Shown in pieces: positions 33,025 through 42,037 of a stretch of 64,000 bases of DNA (positions are counted from its first letter, which is position 1; the number at the start of each line of letters is the position of its first letter). Below the pieces are notes generated by a model. It saw nothing but the letters and a program-made list of their open reading frames with translations. It did not search any database and had not been told where the DNA came from. The stretch spans positions 930,001 to 994,000 of the forward strand of contig NZ_PYUD01000001.1 of assembly GCF_003028575.1 (NCBI RefSeq), given 5' to 3'. The position numbers and the translations under genes were made by a program. Source of the stretch: Halomonas urumqiensis (GTDB taxonomy: Bacteria > Pseudomonadota > Gammaproteobacteria > Pseudomonadales > Halomonadaceae).

Positions 33025-34203
33025 TCAGGCGGCGGCGACGCGCTCGGCGAATTCGACCAGGTAACGGTCGGTGATGCGTTGCTGCAGCATCAGGTTTTCC
33101 AGCGGCGGTACCGGGGTGTAGTCGTAGTCGATGTAGAGCTTGCCGCTCTTGAGCACTTCGGGGCTGTTGAGCTCGGGATCGAACCAGGCGTTGCCGCCCA
33201 GCAAGTAGCCCAGGCGTACCCACTCGCGGAACTTGGCGTTGATGCCCTCGATGATGTCCTTCACCAGGCTGGGGTGCATGGGCTTGTCCACGGCCCACAA
33301 GTGCGCCTCGGCCATGGTGTCGGCGATCACCTGGGCGCTGCGGGTGTAGCTCTCGAAGGCGAACAATGGGTCGGCGCTGGTGGTTCGGCTCCCCCAGAAG
33401 CGGAAGCCATCGCGGCGGATCAACGTGGTCACGTCGGCGGCATTGAGCAGGCCGGCATCGGTAGCGGGGTCCTGGAGATCCCAGAACACGTCTTTCGAGA
33501 TGCCGCTGACGTTGTTGACCGGCATGTTGGAAAGCGTCTTGTGCCAGCCGATCTGCTGGTCGAGCCGCGCGCGGTGGCCCAGCGCCTTGGCCACGGCGGA
33601 GATCGGGCGGGTCTCGCCGGCATCCACGTCGAAACCTTGGAACTCGGGCCAGATGACCATCGCTTCGCGGGCGCCGAAGTTCTCGCGGTATATCACCACC
33701 TCGTCGAGCGTCTCGCAGCCATGGGCGGACACATAGGCGAAGGCACGCAACTTTTGGGCGGCACCGATCAGCGCGGCGGCGACGTCTGCGGTGTCCAGCT
33801 CCGGCACGCCGAGAATGCGTGGCTTGACGCCAAAGCGCTGCTCGGCCGCCAGCAGCGCCTCGATGCCGGTCTTCTGGCCGCTGCCGGCGTCCACGCCGCC
33901 AATCAGGTTGGCGGTGGTGGCGGCTTCGTCGGCACCTTCCTCCACGCGAACCACCACGACCAGGGTGCGTGCCTCGGCGACGATGGCGGAGAGCGCGCGG
34001 GCCAGGGTGCCACCGGCTCCGGCGTTGCCAATAGCGGCGTAGAGATCGGTGACCAGCACCGGGGTGTCGAGCGGGAAAGCCTCGGTGTCGGCGTCGGGCG
34101 CGGTGGCCACCAGGCCGATCACCGCCGTCGAGACGGTGCGAATCGGCCGGGTGCCCTCGTTGATTTCGACGACGCGCACGCCGTGGTGGTAGTCCTGGGC
34201 CAT
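33025..34203 (-). CDS. FI: tail sheath protein, gpFI-like
   Basis: The 392-residue product starts MAQDYHHGVRVVEINEGTRPI, matching P2 FI; the ATG at 34203 has GGAGCT upstream and the longer frame is ignored. RTVSTAVIGLVATAPDAD and SYTRSAQVIADTMAEAHLWAVD are family segments. First gene of the F operon under the late site at 34291-34313. Confidence 0.94.
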   Translation of the reverse strand: MAQDYHHGVRVVEINEGTRPIRTVSTAVIGLVATAPDADTEAFPLDTPVLVTDLYAAIGNAGAGGTLARALSAIVAEARTLVVVVRVEEGADEAATTANLIGGVDAGSGQKTGIEALLAAEQRFGVKPRILGVPELDTADVAAALIGAAQKLRAFAYVSAHGCETLDEVVIYRENFGAREAMVIWPEFQGFDVDAGETRPISAVAKALGHRARLDQQIGWHKTLSNMPVNNVSGISKDVFWDLQDPATDAGLLNAADVTTLIRRDGFRFWGSRTTSADPLFAFESYTRSAQVIADTMAEAHLWAVDKPMHPSLVKDIIEGINAKFREWVRLGYLLGGNAWFDPELNSPEVLKSGKLYIDYDYTPVPPLENLMLQQRITDRYLVEFAERVAAA

Positions 34204-34290
34204 GGGGAGCTCCTGCGCAGGGTGATCGGATGTCGATGCATGACGTGCTGCCATGCTTGCGCGCGCAGACGTGGGGCTCTAGCGGTGGAC

Positions 34291-34313
34291 GTTGTGGATG
34301 GGCAAGAGACAAC
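34291..34313. promoter_or_regulatory. late activator site before gpFI
   Basis: GTTGT-N13-ACAAC, upstream of the sheath gene, like the P2 F promoter. On the minus strand it is followed by a C-rich run and GCTAGAGCC, shared with the V promoter. Confidence 0.75.
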
Positions 34314-34354
34314 CGAACGCGGTAGGCTGGGGGAATTGCGAACAGGGAGGTTGT

Positions 34355-34993
34355 ATGCATCGAGTTCTGTACAAGCACTTGCCGAGTCGTTTTGCAGATG
34401 GGTTAATAGCCAGAGGTGAAGTGAGAGTTGGCACACTTTACGAATATCGAGACGATGAAAAGCATGGTGAGGGTGTGCTTGATCGGCTAGAGGGTAAGCG
34501 AGAGACCTTTTTAGACGTCGATTATATGAGCCTTAATGGTGAGAATGATCACCCATTCGTTAGAGAGTTTATAGGGGTTGGAGAAGGGAGCTCAGTCGTC
34601 TTGCAAGATGTGAGTTTCCATAAAACTCATAACTCACCAGATTGTTGGTTGTACTGTGTATCTACTTCCGATGACGAGGTGGTAGGGGCCAATCTTTCAG
34701 ATGACTATGATGCATGTGTAAGAATTGATGATCCATATTTATTCATGTTGGCTTTAGGAAGGTTTTTTACTCAACCTCTTCAACCTTTGACCTTTTGCAT
34801 GGGGTGGTGGCAGTGCCAATATATTGGAAGAAAAGTAGAGTATGAGAATAGGGTTCATCCTGTTATGCTGAAGGAGAGTTGCTTCTCCCACCAGCAAGAG
34901 TCTCGGGCTATTTTTTTTCCAATAAATTGGAAGCCTGAGCCTATAATTGTGCAGATTCCTGAGTTGACGCAGTACGTCACTAGGTTGCGCTAG
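34355..34993 (+). CDS. AT-rich moron, unknown function
   Basis: The 212-residue product starts at the ATG behind AGGGAGGTTGT. The N-terminal part (LYKHLPSRFADGLIARGEVRVGTLYEYRDDEKHGEGVLD) resembles DUF2971-like proteins in style; the rest has YCVSTSDDEVV and FCMGWWQCQY segments and no membrane helix. It is inverted relative to the tail genes, low in GC, has its own terminator, and lies between the late F site and the tail-fibre genes. Defence or lysogenic conversion is the usual role of such genes; nothing is proven. Confidence 0.75.
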   Translation: MHRVLYKHLPSRFADGLIARGEVRVGTLYEYRDDEKHGEGVLDRLEGKRETFLDVDYMSLNGENDHPFVREFIGVGEGSSVVLQDVSFHKTHNSPDCWLYCVSTSDDEVVGANLSDDYDACVRIDDPYLFMLALGRFFTQPLQPLTFCMGWWQCQYIGRKVEYENRVHPVMLKESCFSHQQESRAIFFPINWKPEPIIVQIPELTQYVTRLR

Positions 34994-35010
34994 TTTTTTG
35001 ACAAATAAAA

Positions 35011-35035
35011 CGCCCGCCATTTGGCGGGCGCTTTT
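35011..35035. terminator. bidirectional terminator between moron and tail-fibre genes
   Basis: CGCCCGCC-ATTT-GGCGGGCG with CTTTTC on the plus side and a T-rich side on the minus strand (complement of ATAAAA). It ends the moron and the fibre genes from opposite sides. Confidence 0.85.
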
Positions 35036-35053
35036 CTCCCTGGATGGGTGCTC

Positions 35054-35668
35054 CTACCACACCACCGCTTCGATCCCTTCCCGATCCTCGGCTGCGAGCG
35101 CGGCGTCGATGGCGTCCTTGCGTGCCCAGCTGCGCTGAAAGATCTCCTCGAGGTGCCCCAGGGCGGCCATCGTCAGGGTGTCCATCTGTTCGGCGGTGAG
35201 TTCGCGGTTGATGTTGGAGGCACCACGGAAACTGAGTGTGGCCTCGGGTTGGCCGGCGGTGATCAGCCGTTGCGCCTTCGCGGAAAGCCCTAGCAGGTTG
35301 ATCTGGTCCTGGGGGCGGGTCTGGATCACGTCCTTCTCGCCGTCGAAGTCGTACTCGAGGCCGGCGGCGAAGGCGCTGTCGCGCGCGTCATCGATCTCGC
35401 CGCGCTTGCGCTTGGCCAGCTCCGGCAGGGCTGGGGGTGGAATGGGTACCCAGGTGGGCATGCCATTCTCATCGGCACCGCGCTGCATGCCCTCGGGGGG
35501 CTCGCTCTGGCCGTAGGTCTGCCAATCCTCGTCACTGACTTCGACGGCATCGTCCGGCCAACGCCCGTTGGCCTGGTACTGCTCGCGCAGTGCCGCCGGG
35601 TAGAAGTGGGTGCGGCTGGCACTGAAGTACATCGACACGTCTTGCAGGGAATCGTCTTGCATGAACAT
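35054..35668 (-). CDS. tail fibre assembly chaperone (Tfa/gpG-like, DUF4376)
   Basis: In the 204-residue product, MYFSASRTHFYPAALREQY and WPDDAVEVSDEDWQTY are the Tfa-type front end. The C-terminal helices (LAKRKRGEIDDARDSAFAAG ... DALAAEDREGI-type) belong to DUF4376. It lies 34 bp after the fibre gene, where P2 has gpG. Confidence 0.85.
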   Translation of the reverse strand: MFMQDDSLQDVSMYFSASRTHFYPAALREQYQANGRWPDDAVEVSDEDWQTYGQSEPPEGMQRGADENGMPTWVPIPPPALPELAKRKRGEIDDARDSAFAAGLEYDFDGEKDVIQTRPQDQINLLGLSAKAQRLITAGQPEATLSFRGASNINRELTAEQMDTLTMAALGHLEEIFQRSWARKDAIDAALAAEDREGIEAVVW

Positions 35669-35702
35669 GGCGCTCCTGTGGGTGGGTCCTATCGCCGATG
35701 GC

Positions 35703-37409
35703 TCAATAGCCGATGGCGAACCATTGAACGCTAATGAGGCTGGGGCCGCTGTAACCGTTCGCCAGGAAGTAGCAACCGTTGTCTGTTTCCCCCCGGTGGG
35801 AAATGTTCGCCCGATACGTACCGCTGTGATTGGCGGTGATCACTAGCACCCGGTTGGGAAAGGGAATCGGGAAGCTCGTCCACTCATCGACGCGGGAGGG
35901 ATCTGCGGCGCTGGTCCGTCCCCATTGCAGGATCAGCGGCCGTGGAATGGTGGCGGCGCCGCTGACGAATACACCGGGGAGCATCTGGTAGCCATTGGTG
36001 GCCAGTGAACGGCGACTCCCCATGAATACTTCGGTGAGCAGCCGGGGCGTGATCACCCCGGTGGTATTGGTGCCGGCGCGGACCTCGGCGGGAGTGGCGA
36101 CGCGCAGCTCATGGGAATGCCCGGACCCGCTGAAACCATTGTTGCTGCCGGCATAGATGGTGCGCGGCGTGCCGAGATTGAGGGTGCGGTTGGCACCGAG
36201 CGTGCCGCCACCGGTGAGGCCGTTACCGGCGATGATCTGGGTGTTAGTGCGCGCCACGCTGCTATCGACCTTCAAGCTGCGATTGGTGGTGAAATCGCCG
36301 CCACCGCTGAGTCCGTCGCCGGCGACGATGGCGCGCTGCGGCGGCACCGAGTTGGCCGGGTCGGCGGGCATGCGCCAGTCGGGCCAGGCACCGGTGGTGC
36401 GGGTTCGGTAGTAGAGCTGCCCCGTCAATTCGGCGAACAGCAACTGCGCCTCACCACCGCTCGCGCCACGCCGCAGCCATACCACATGGCCGTTGGTGCT
36501 CATCTCGGTGCCCAGGTGGACCGGGGTGCCGCTGGTGTTGGTGTAGACCTTGTACAGGCCACTGGGCACCGTGCCATCCACGGTGGAAAGGTCGTTGCCC
36601 GGCACGCCTTGGGTGACGCCGCCGATCCCGAACTGGTTGAACGCCTGGTGCACGCGCAGGGCGCTCATCAACCGCGTGGCATCGCTGCCGGCTTCGGCTT
36701 GCCCCTTCGTTGCCATCGCCAGTTGGTGGGTGTGCGATTCGGACGTGGACTGATTGGTGCTACCGCCACTCAGCGTGGCGGGCGCGCCCAGGCGGAACAG
36801 GTCGATGGCTTGGCGCACGCGCAGCGGCGTCATGGCCCGGGTGTTGTCGCTGCCGGCTTCGGCCTGGGCTTTCGTGGCGCGCTGGATCATGCCCTGGGCG
36901 GCTTCCGTGGCGCCGGGGTGGTCGCGGCTGGCGGCGTGGGCGGCGATGCGCTCCTCGAGCAGCTGCCGCGTGGCCAGCACGATGGAAGGGTCGACGGTGA
37001 GGGTCACGGCGGCGGTGTCGCTGACCTGCATGATGATGCGCACTGTCTGGGTGCGGCCGCTGCCCTCGGCAAGCAGTGGCTTGTAGCTTTCCGGGTAGTT
37101 GCCGTAGACGATCAGCTCGCCCTCGGTGTCGTAGACACCGACCTCGCGGATCGTCCAGCCGCCGATCTCGGGCGGCAGCACGGTCTCGACGATCAGCCAG
37201 TTAGGGTTGTCGGCGTCGACCGCGATGTGGTTGATCGGCGCGCGATGCACTTCGTCGATCAGCGCAGTGCGCGAGGCTTCCGGGGTCGGCAGGCTGCCGC
37301 CGCCATCGCCCACCGCGACGCTTCCAAGCTCGATGCTTTCATTGTTGGCAAGGGCAGCGGCGAGCTTGGCTTGCCCGGTATCGGTGATCAGGGTGTAGAA
37401 CTCGGCCAT
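35703..37409 (-). CDS. H: tail fibre protein, gpH-like
   Basis: The 568-residue product has the DUF3751/P2 gpH N-terminus (MAEFYTLITDTGQAKLAAALANNESI, LPPEIGGWTIREVGVYD) that fixes the fibre to the baseplate. Repeats of the type ATKAQAEAGSDNTRAMTPLRVRQA follow at about 175 and 230, then a Gly/Ser/Asn-rich stalk and a C-terminal receptor-binding part. Host-range gene; the tip is the part most likely to vary. Confidence 0.92.
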   Translation of the reverse strand: MAEFYTLITDTGQAKLAAALANNESIELGSVAVGDGGGSLPTPEASRTALIDEVHRAPINHIAVDADNPNWLIVETVLPPEIGGWTIREVGVYDTEGELIVYGNYPESYKPLLAEGSGRTQTVRIIMQVSDTAAVTLTVDPSIVLATRQLLEERIAAHAASRDHPGATEAAQGMIQRATKAQAEAGSDNTRAMTPLRVRQAIDLFRLGAPATLSGGSTNQSTSESHTHQLAMATKGQAEAGSDATRLMSALRVHQAFNQFGIGGVTQGVPGNDLSTVDGTVPSGLYKVYTNTSGTPVHLGTEMSTNGHVVWLRRGASGGEAQLLFAELTGQLYYRTRTTGAWPDWRMPADPANSVPPQRAIVAGDGLSGGGDFTTNRSLKVDSSVARTNTQIIAGNGLTGGGTLGANRTLNLGTPRTIYAGSNNGFSGSGHSHELRVATPAEVRAGTNTTGVITPRLLTEVFMGSRRSLATNGYQMLPGVFVSGAATIPRPLILQWGRTSAADPSRVDEWTSFPIPFPNRVLVITANHSGTYRANISHRGETDNGCYFLANGYSGPSLISVQWFAIGY

Positions 37410-37420
37410 GGGGGCTCCTG

Positions 37421-38044
37421 CTAACGGGGGTAAACGGTGGTGATGTCGACGACATCCATGCCGCTGGCGGTGAACACGCTGCCGGCGACCTGGTACTCGG
37501 GCATGTGTGGATAAACGAGGGTGGCGTCGCCGTCCTGGGTGTTGGCGGCTGCCCAGGCGGTGCCGTATACCTCGGTGATGATGTCGAGCCCGGTCAGGTG
37601 CCGGGTCACCGGGCGCGCGTCATCGATCAGCCGCACCAGATCGTCGTAGCCGGATTCGCTGATGCCGTTGCCGGTGAGCACGCGCAGCCACCAGGTACCG
37701 GGGGTCTCGGGTGGGGTGACCTGCCACCACTCGGTGACCTGTTCGATCTGGTGGCCGAGCAGCTCGATCACCCGGCGCACGGCGGCGTGGGTGCCTTTCT
37801 TGCGATGGACGTACCAGCTGTCGGCAATGGCCTGGCGTTTGCGCGCGGCGGGCCACGCCGGGTCCCAGTGCTCGACGGAAAACGCCCAGGCCAGGTAGGG
37901 CAGCAGGTGGGCCGGGCAGGTATGGGGGTTCCATAGCGTGCGCAGGGGAATCGGCACGCGTTGGATGCCGGCCAGGGCTCGAGCGGTGTGGCGCTCCAGC
38001 GGGGTGCGATTGGGGGGCAGCAGATCGCGCGGCCGATCAGCCAT
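37421..38044 (-). CDS. I: baseplate protein gpI-like
   Basis: The 207-residue product starts MADRPRDLLPPNRTPLERHTARAL; the ATG at 38044 overlaps the gpJ stop by 8 bp. HLLPYLAWAFSVEHWDPAWP and KGTHAAVRRVIELLG are typical of P2 gpI (phage tail protein family P2_I). Confidence 0.92.
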   Translation of the reverse strand: MADRPRDLLPPNRTPLERHTARALAGIQRVPIPLRTLWNPHTCPAHLLPYLAWAFSVEHWDPAWPAARKRQAIADSWYVHRKKGTHAAVRRVIELLGHQIEQVTEWWQVTPPETPGTWWLRVLTGNGISESGYDDLVRLIDDARPVTRHLTGLDIITEVYGTAWAAANTQDGDATLVYPHMPEYQVAGSVFTASGMDVVDITTVYPR

Positions 38045-38954
38045 CGTAGACCTCGATGCCGAGCGTGATGCCCGTGCAGTGGCCCGACTGGGTCGGGTCC
38101 AACGGCAGATCCTCCGCCGGTTGCGCGATGCCGACATGGTGCACGCCTTCGACGTGCAGCGCGGCATAGATGGCGGAGCGGCGGATGTCGCGGCCCAGGC
38201 GGCGCTGTTCGGTGATATAGCGTCGGATGGAGGCATCGGCGGCGGCCAGAATCGGTTCCTGCTCGGGGCCGGGGGGAACGAACAGGGTGGCCTTGATCCG
38301 GTAGGGGATGATGTGGGCGGACTGCACGGTGAGCCGGTCGGCCACCGGGCGCACGTCCTCGGCGGAAAGCGTGGCATCCACTCGGTTCAGCAGCGCGGGG
38401 CTTGCGCTGCCGTCGCCGTCCACCGAAAGCACGGTGACCACCGCTACCGCCGGCGACGGGCTGATCGCGGTGGCGTCGGCGACCTGGCCATCGGCGGAGA
38501 GTGCGTGGAACACGTAGGCCGCGCGGGGGCCGGCAACGCTGAGCCCTTCCCAGGCCTGTTGAGCTCGGATGCGCAGCTGGGTGTCGCTCTCCATCACCGG
38601 TGGCACCGGGGGAATCGCCGACGGGTCGCCGGGCTCGATCTCCAGGCGCGCGACGTTGTAGTTGGCGACCAACTGGTCGAGATCGGCCCCTCGGCTGTGG
38701 GCCAGCATCAGCGCGAGGGCGGCTTCGTTGACACGCTGACGCCACACCAACTCGCGATAGGCGTTTTCCTGCAGCAACTTGGTGAGTGGCTCGGATTCCA
38801 GCGCCAGGGTGGCGGCGACGTCGTCGCGCTGCTCGGGGTCGATGAGTTCGAGCAGTGCGGCCTTGCGCTCGGCGAGGATCGCCTCGTACTCGAGCGGCTC
38901 GACGATGTCCGGGGCCGGCAACTGGGAAAGGTCGATGGGGCCGACGAGTTTCAT
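38037..38954 (-). CDS. J: baseplate wedge protein gpJ-like
   Basis: The 305-residue product has PIDLSQLPAPDIVEPLEYEAILAER at the start and AGPRAAYVFHALSADGQVAD in the middle, matching P2 gpJ (baseplate J family). It overlaps gpW by four bases. Confidence 0.93.
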   Translation of the reverse strand: MKLVGPIDLSQLPAPDIVEPLEYEAILAERKAALLELIDPEQRDDVAATLALESEPLTKLLQENAYRELVWRQRVNEAALALMLAHSRGADLDQLVANYNVARLEIEPGDPSAIPPVPPVMESDTQLRIRAQQAWEGLSVAGPRAAYVFHALSADGQVADATAISPSPAVAVVTVLSVDGDGSASPALLNRVDATLSAEDVRPVADRLTVQSAHIIPYRIKATLFVPPGPEQEPILAAADASIRRYITEQRRLGRDIRRSAIYAALHVEGVHHVGIAQPAEDLPLDPTQSGHCTGITLGIEVYDG

Positions 38955-39286
38955 ACGGGTACCTGGAGGGTGAGCGGCTCACCGCCCAGCGTCTGGGCGT
39001 CGATCTCGAGCACGGCGGCGCCTGGCTGGGTGGTGCTGACGTTGCGCCGAATGGCGGTCACGCGAATGCGCGGTTCCCAACGAATCAGCGCCATGATGCT
39101 GGCCGAGTAGGCTTGCAGCAGGGTGGCGTCGTTGAGTGGCTGGTCGATCAGTTCGGGCAGCAGGCTGCCGTACTCGCGGCGCATCACGCGCGTGCCCAGC
39201 GGCGTGGTGAGAATGTCGCGCACGCTCTGCTGGATGTGCTCGATGCCGGCGAGTTGGCGACCGGTGGTGGCGTTCATGCCGGTCAT
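38951..39286 (-). CDS. W: baseplate wedge protein gpW-like (gp25 family)
   Basis: The 111-residue product has IEHIQQSVRDILTTPLGTRVMRREYGSLLPELIDQPL, the hallmark of gp25/gpW wedge proteins. It overlaps gpV by four bases. Confidence 0.93.
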   Translation of the reverse strand: MTGMNATTGRQLAGIEHIQQSVRDILTTPLGTRVMRREYGSLLPELIDQPLNDATLLQAYSASIMALIRWEPRIRVTAIRRNVSTTQPGAAVLEIDAQTLGGEPLTLQVPV

Positions 39287-39834
39287 ACGGGTTCCCCTGT
39301 GTTGCTCGGGCCGCTGGTGATGCCGCTGTGCCGGTGGGTGTCACCGACGTTTTTCCCGTTATGCGTGAGGCTGTCGCCGTTGATCGCGACGTTGCCGTTG
39401 ATCACGGCATCGGCGTTCAGCGTCACGCCGGCGGCGGCGGAGATCTCGGCGCTGCCGGGCAGGCTGGCTCGCAGGTGGTTGGCGGCGTGGTCGTACTCGA
39501 GCACCGCGCCGTCGGGCATCACCGCACGGAAGACATCGGCGGATGCCGAGGGGGCCGGGTACTGGGCGCGATACAGGCCGGTCAGCACCACGGCAGCCGA
39601 GAGGTCGCCGCCAGGCGAGAACACCACGACCTGCTCGCCGACGGTGGGCGGGTTCCAGGTGCGGGTGGTGCCGGCTCGGCCATCGATCCAAGCAAGCCAG
39701 CCGGTGGCGAGTTCGCCCATGGCCACGCGCACGCGCGCGCTGTTGTGGTCCACCTCGGCGATGGTGCCCAGGCGGACCAGGTTGTGGATCAGGCGCAGCA
39801 GCTCGGCGGCGCTATGCAGGGGGCGTTGATTCAT
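39283..39834 (-). CDS. V: baseplate spike gpV-like
   Basis: The 183-residue product has an OB-fold front (LGTIAEVDHNSARVRVAMGELATGWLAW) and a beta-helix spike; near the end THRHSG carries the H-x-H that binds iron at the tip of P2 gpV. First gene of the V operon under the late site at 39879-39901. Confidence 0.93.
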   Translation of the reverse strand: MNQRPLHSAAELLRLIHNLVRLGTIAEVDHNSARVRVAMGELATGWLAWIDGRAGTTRTWNPPTVGEQVVVFSPGGDLSAAVVLTGLYRAQYPAPSASADVFRAVMPDGAVLEYDHAANHLRASLPGSAEISAAAGVTLNADAVINGNVAINGDSLTHNGKNVGDTHRHSGITSGPSNTGEPV

Positions 39835-39878
39835 GCGGCCATCCTTGCCCGTGGGCGAGGATGGCTCTAGCGGGGGGC

Positions 39879-39901
39879 GTTGTGAATGCGAGGGCTACAA
39901 C
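39879..39901. promoter_or_regulatory. late activator site before gpV
   Basis: GTTGT-N13-ACAAC; flanking GGCTCTAGCGG is shared with the F promoter. It matches the place of the P2 V promoter. Confidence 0.75.
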
Positions 39902-39935
39902 GCATCACCTACAACGCCGCACCACGATCCCGAAC

Positions 39936-40394
39936 CTATGTTGCCGAACCCAAGCGGTCGAGGATCATGTCGCGCACCACGGCGCGGTCAGCATCGCTGT
40001 AGCCCAGCAGGCGGCGCTCGGGGTAGTCATACCAGGGGCCGTTGCGGTCGACCTTGGCGCGCAGGCCTTCCTGGTGCACTCGAGCGATGCGCGAGACGCG
40101 CCCGAAGAAGCCGATCCGGGCGGCATCGCCCTGGCCGCTGGCCTTCAGGTACTTGGCCTGGCGGATCTTGGTGAACATGGCCCCGCGGCGAATGGCCCCG
40201 GCCTGTGCACGGGCCTGGGGCTTGCGCGGGGCGAAGGGCTTGCCGTCGGGGTTTTGCTGGGCCTTGATGCGACCGGCCTGACGCTTGCGCAGTTCGCGGG
40301 CGATGTCGCGGCCCAGTTTGCGGCGCTCGGCTGGCTGCATCCGCTCGAGCAGCGGTGCGGCCCAGTTCTCCAGAGCGTCGAGATCGTCGTTCAT
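39936..40394 (-). CDS. S: tail completion protein gpS-like
   Basis: The 152-residue product (phage virion morphogenesis family) has RRKLGRDIARELRKRQAGRIKAQQ and PDGKPFAPRK, as in P2 gpS, and a VHQEGLRAKVDRNGPWYDYP segment. It works with gpR on tail-head joining. Confidence 0.9.
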   Translation of the reverse strand: MNDDLDALENWAAPLLERMQPAERRKLGRDIARELRKRQAGRIKAQQNPDGKPFAPRKPQARAQAGAIRRGAMFTKIRQAKYLKASGQGDAARIGFFGRVSRIARVHQEGLRAKVDRNGPWYDYPERRLLGYSDADRAVVRDMILDRLGSAT

Positions 40395-40419
40395 GCTTCG
40401 CCTCCCTTATGCGCCCCAC

Positions 40420-40902
40420 TCACTCGCCCCATTCGGCGGCGAGGGTGTAGGTATCGTCGGCCTCGGCATCGCGGATATACAGCTGCCAGTGCCCGGCGGC
40501 GCAGGGGTCGATGGGAAACTCCGGCATACGGTGGTCGACGTGGATGGTGCCGGCGTCGCAGTCCACCAGGGCGACGACACGCTCGGTTAGGGTGACGTCG
40601 ATGGCGAGATCCCAGGCGCGGTTATGCAGCAGCTCGGCCTGAAACGTCACGGCCTCGCTGGGGTCGAGATTGGGCTGGTAGCGGGAGAGCCACTGCAGCA
40701 GCGGGATCATCACGGTATCGAGCTCGCCGATGTGGTCGGTGAGCACCACGCGCACCGGTACCTGGTACTCGTGGGAGAGGTGGGCGCCGCGATGGAATTC
40801 GACCCGGCCATCCTCGATGAAGGTGAGCAGCCGGTCGGGATTGCGCTTGAGATCGGGGATACGCTCGATCAGGTAGGCGCGAAGAGAGGCGAGCTTGTTC
40901 AT
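40420..40902 (-). CDS. R: tail completion protein gpR-like
   Basis: The 160-residue product has LRAYLIERIPDLKRNPDRLLTFIEDGRV at the start, as in P2 gpR, and an acidic C-terminus. It overlaps the holin gene by four bases, so tail and lysis genes are coupled. Confidence 0.9.
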   Translation of the reverse strand: MNKLASLRAYLIERIPDLKRNPDRLLTFIEDGRVEFHRGAHLSHEYQVPVRVVLTDHIGELDTVMIPLLQWLSRYQPNLDPSEAVTFQAELLHNRAWDLAIDVTLTERVVALVDCDAGTIHVDHRMPEFPIDPCAAGHWQLYIRDAEADDTYTLAAEWGE

Positions 40903-41336
40903 CGGGTATCGGCCTCATCGAGAAAGCCCGTGCGCCTGCCCGTGAGGGTACCAGCGATCTTCTCGCCGCTACGCCCGGCGATGTAGCCGCCCACGCCGAG
41001 GGTCATCAGATTCCACAGCGCCTCGGGAAGCTCCAGGTGCAGGCCGACGCCGAACATGGCACCCAGGTAGGGCGCGATCAGGTAGTTGTTGGCGACGATG
41101 GCGACGATCGTAAGCATCAGGATCGGCCGCCAGTTGCGCTGCGGCCAACTCTCGCCGGTGGCTTCGGCCAGCACCACCTGCATCCGCGCCTTGAGGCCGG
41201 CATCCTGCTGGTCGATCAGGCGGCGCTTGAGTTCTGCCTTGAGCCGGGCGGCCTGGTCCTTGTCCTCGACGGCCTTGTCGATCACCTCGAACACCGGGCC
41301 GGCCACGGTACCGAGGATGTTGCCGATCAGGTTCAT
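40899..41336 (-). CDS. 3-TM holin family protein
   Basis: The 145-residue product has the N-terminal amphipathic/charged region (EVIDKAVEDKDQAARLKAELKRRL), the WPQRNWRPILMLTIVAIVANNY membrane helix and a further hydrophobic part (LWNLMTLGVGGYIAGRSGEK). This is the phage 3TM-holin pattern; it should permeabilise the membrane for the M15 endolysin next to it. Confidence 0.85.
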   Translation of the reverse strand: MNLIGNILGTVAGPVFEVIDKAVEDKDQAARLKAELKRRLIDQQDAGLKARMQVVLAEATGESWPQRNWRPILMLTIVAIVANNYLIAPYLGAMFGVGLHLELPEALWNLMTLGVGGYIAGRSGEKIAGTLTGRRTGFLDEADTR

Positions 41337-41366
41337 ACACGTGCTCCAGGGCGCTGTTGTGGGGCA

Positions 41367-41726
41367 TCACCAGCGGGCTGGCGTGCCGCTGCGCGTGTCG
41401 AGGTGGGTAAAGGTTGAGTAGCGGCCAACGCTTGCATGCGGTTCGTTGGCGATGAGCCACAATTGAACCTCGGCGGGGTTGATGTCACGCACCTGGATAT
41501 CGGCGGCGCGGCCCCGCAAATGCTGGCTGTTCGGGGCGCCGCCGACCCGCGCGTTGTGGCGTGGGCAGCGGCAGCCGCTGGTGATGGTCACGGGCTTGCC
41601 GAAGTGCTTGCGCAGGCGTTCGAGCACCGCGAGGGTGTCGCTGTCGACGGTGTCGAAACCGCACCCGCAACTGCAGGCGAATTCATGGCGCTGGAAGTGT
41701 GGGGAGACGTGGACGGCGGTTTTCAT
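41367..41726 (-). CDS. M15A peptidase endolysin
   Basis: The 119-residue product has the VanY/M15A pattern: FQRHEFACSCGCG, GCRCPRHNARVGGAPNSQHLRGRAADI (His and Asp zinc ligands) and THLD (third ligand). It cuts peptidoglycan peptides and takes the place of the P2 lysozyme gpK. It overlaps the coiled-coil gene by four bases. Confidence 0.9.
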   Translation of the reverse strand: MKTAVHVSPHFQRHEFACSCGCGFDTVDSDTLAVLERLRKHFGKPVTITSGCRCPRHNARVGGAPNSQHLRGRAADIQVRDINPAEVQLWLIANEPHASVGRYSTFTHLDTRSGTPARW

Positions 41727-42025
41727 CGGTTGCTCTCCAGTTCGCTGACGCGCTCGTCGAGCTGGTCGACGCTGCGTTGCAGGCTGCCGATCTCTCGGTT
41801 GGCATCGCTCTTGCGATAGTAGAGGTCGCTCCAGTCGCGTAGATCGCGGCGCAGGCTTTCGATCTGCTCGCCTTGGTAGACGAGGCGTTCGCGCAGTACG
41901 GCGGTGTGCTCGCCGAGTGTGACGAGCTTGAGCCCCGCCCAGGCGAGCAGGGCGACCAGGGTGAGCTGGATGCCGGTCTGCAGGTGACGTTCGAATACAT
42001 TGGGTTTCACGGTGGTCTCCGCCAT
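41723..42025 (-). CDS. membrane-anchored coiled-coil lysis-region protein
   Basis: The 100-residue product has one membrane helix (LQTGIQLTLVALLAWAGLKLV, about 15-35) followed by a coiled coil to the end. This is the shape of an i-spanin or a LysB-type lysis regulator; no second spanin gene was found in an alternate frame. Confidence 0.7.
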   Translation of the reverse strand: MAETTVKPNVFERHLQTGIQLTLVALLAWAGLKLVTLGEHTAVLRERLVYQGEQIESLRRDLRDWSDLYYRKSDANREIGSLQRSVDQLDERVSELESNR

Positions 42026-42037
42026 GCGGTCCTCTTG

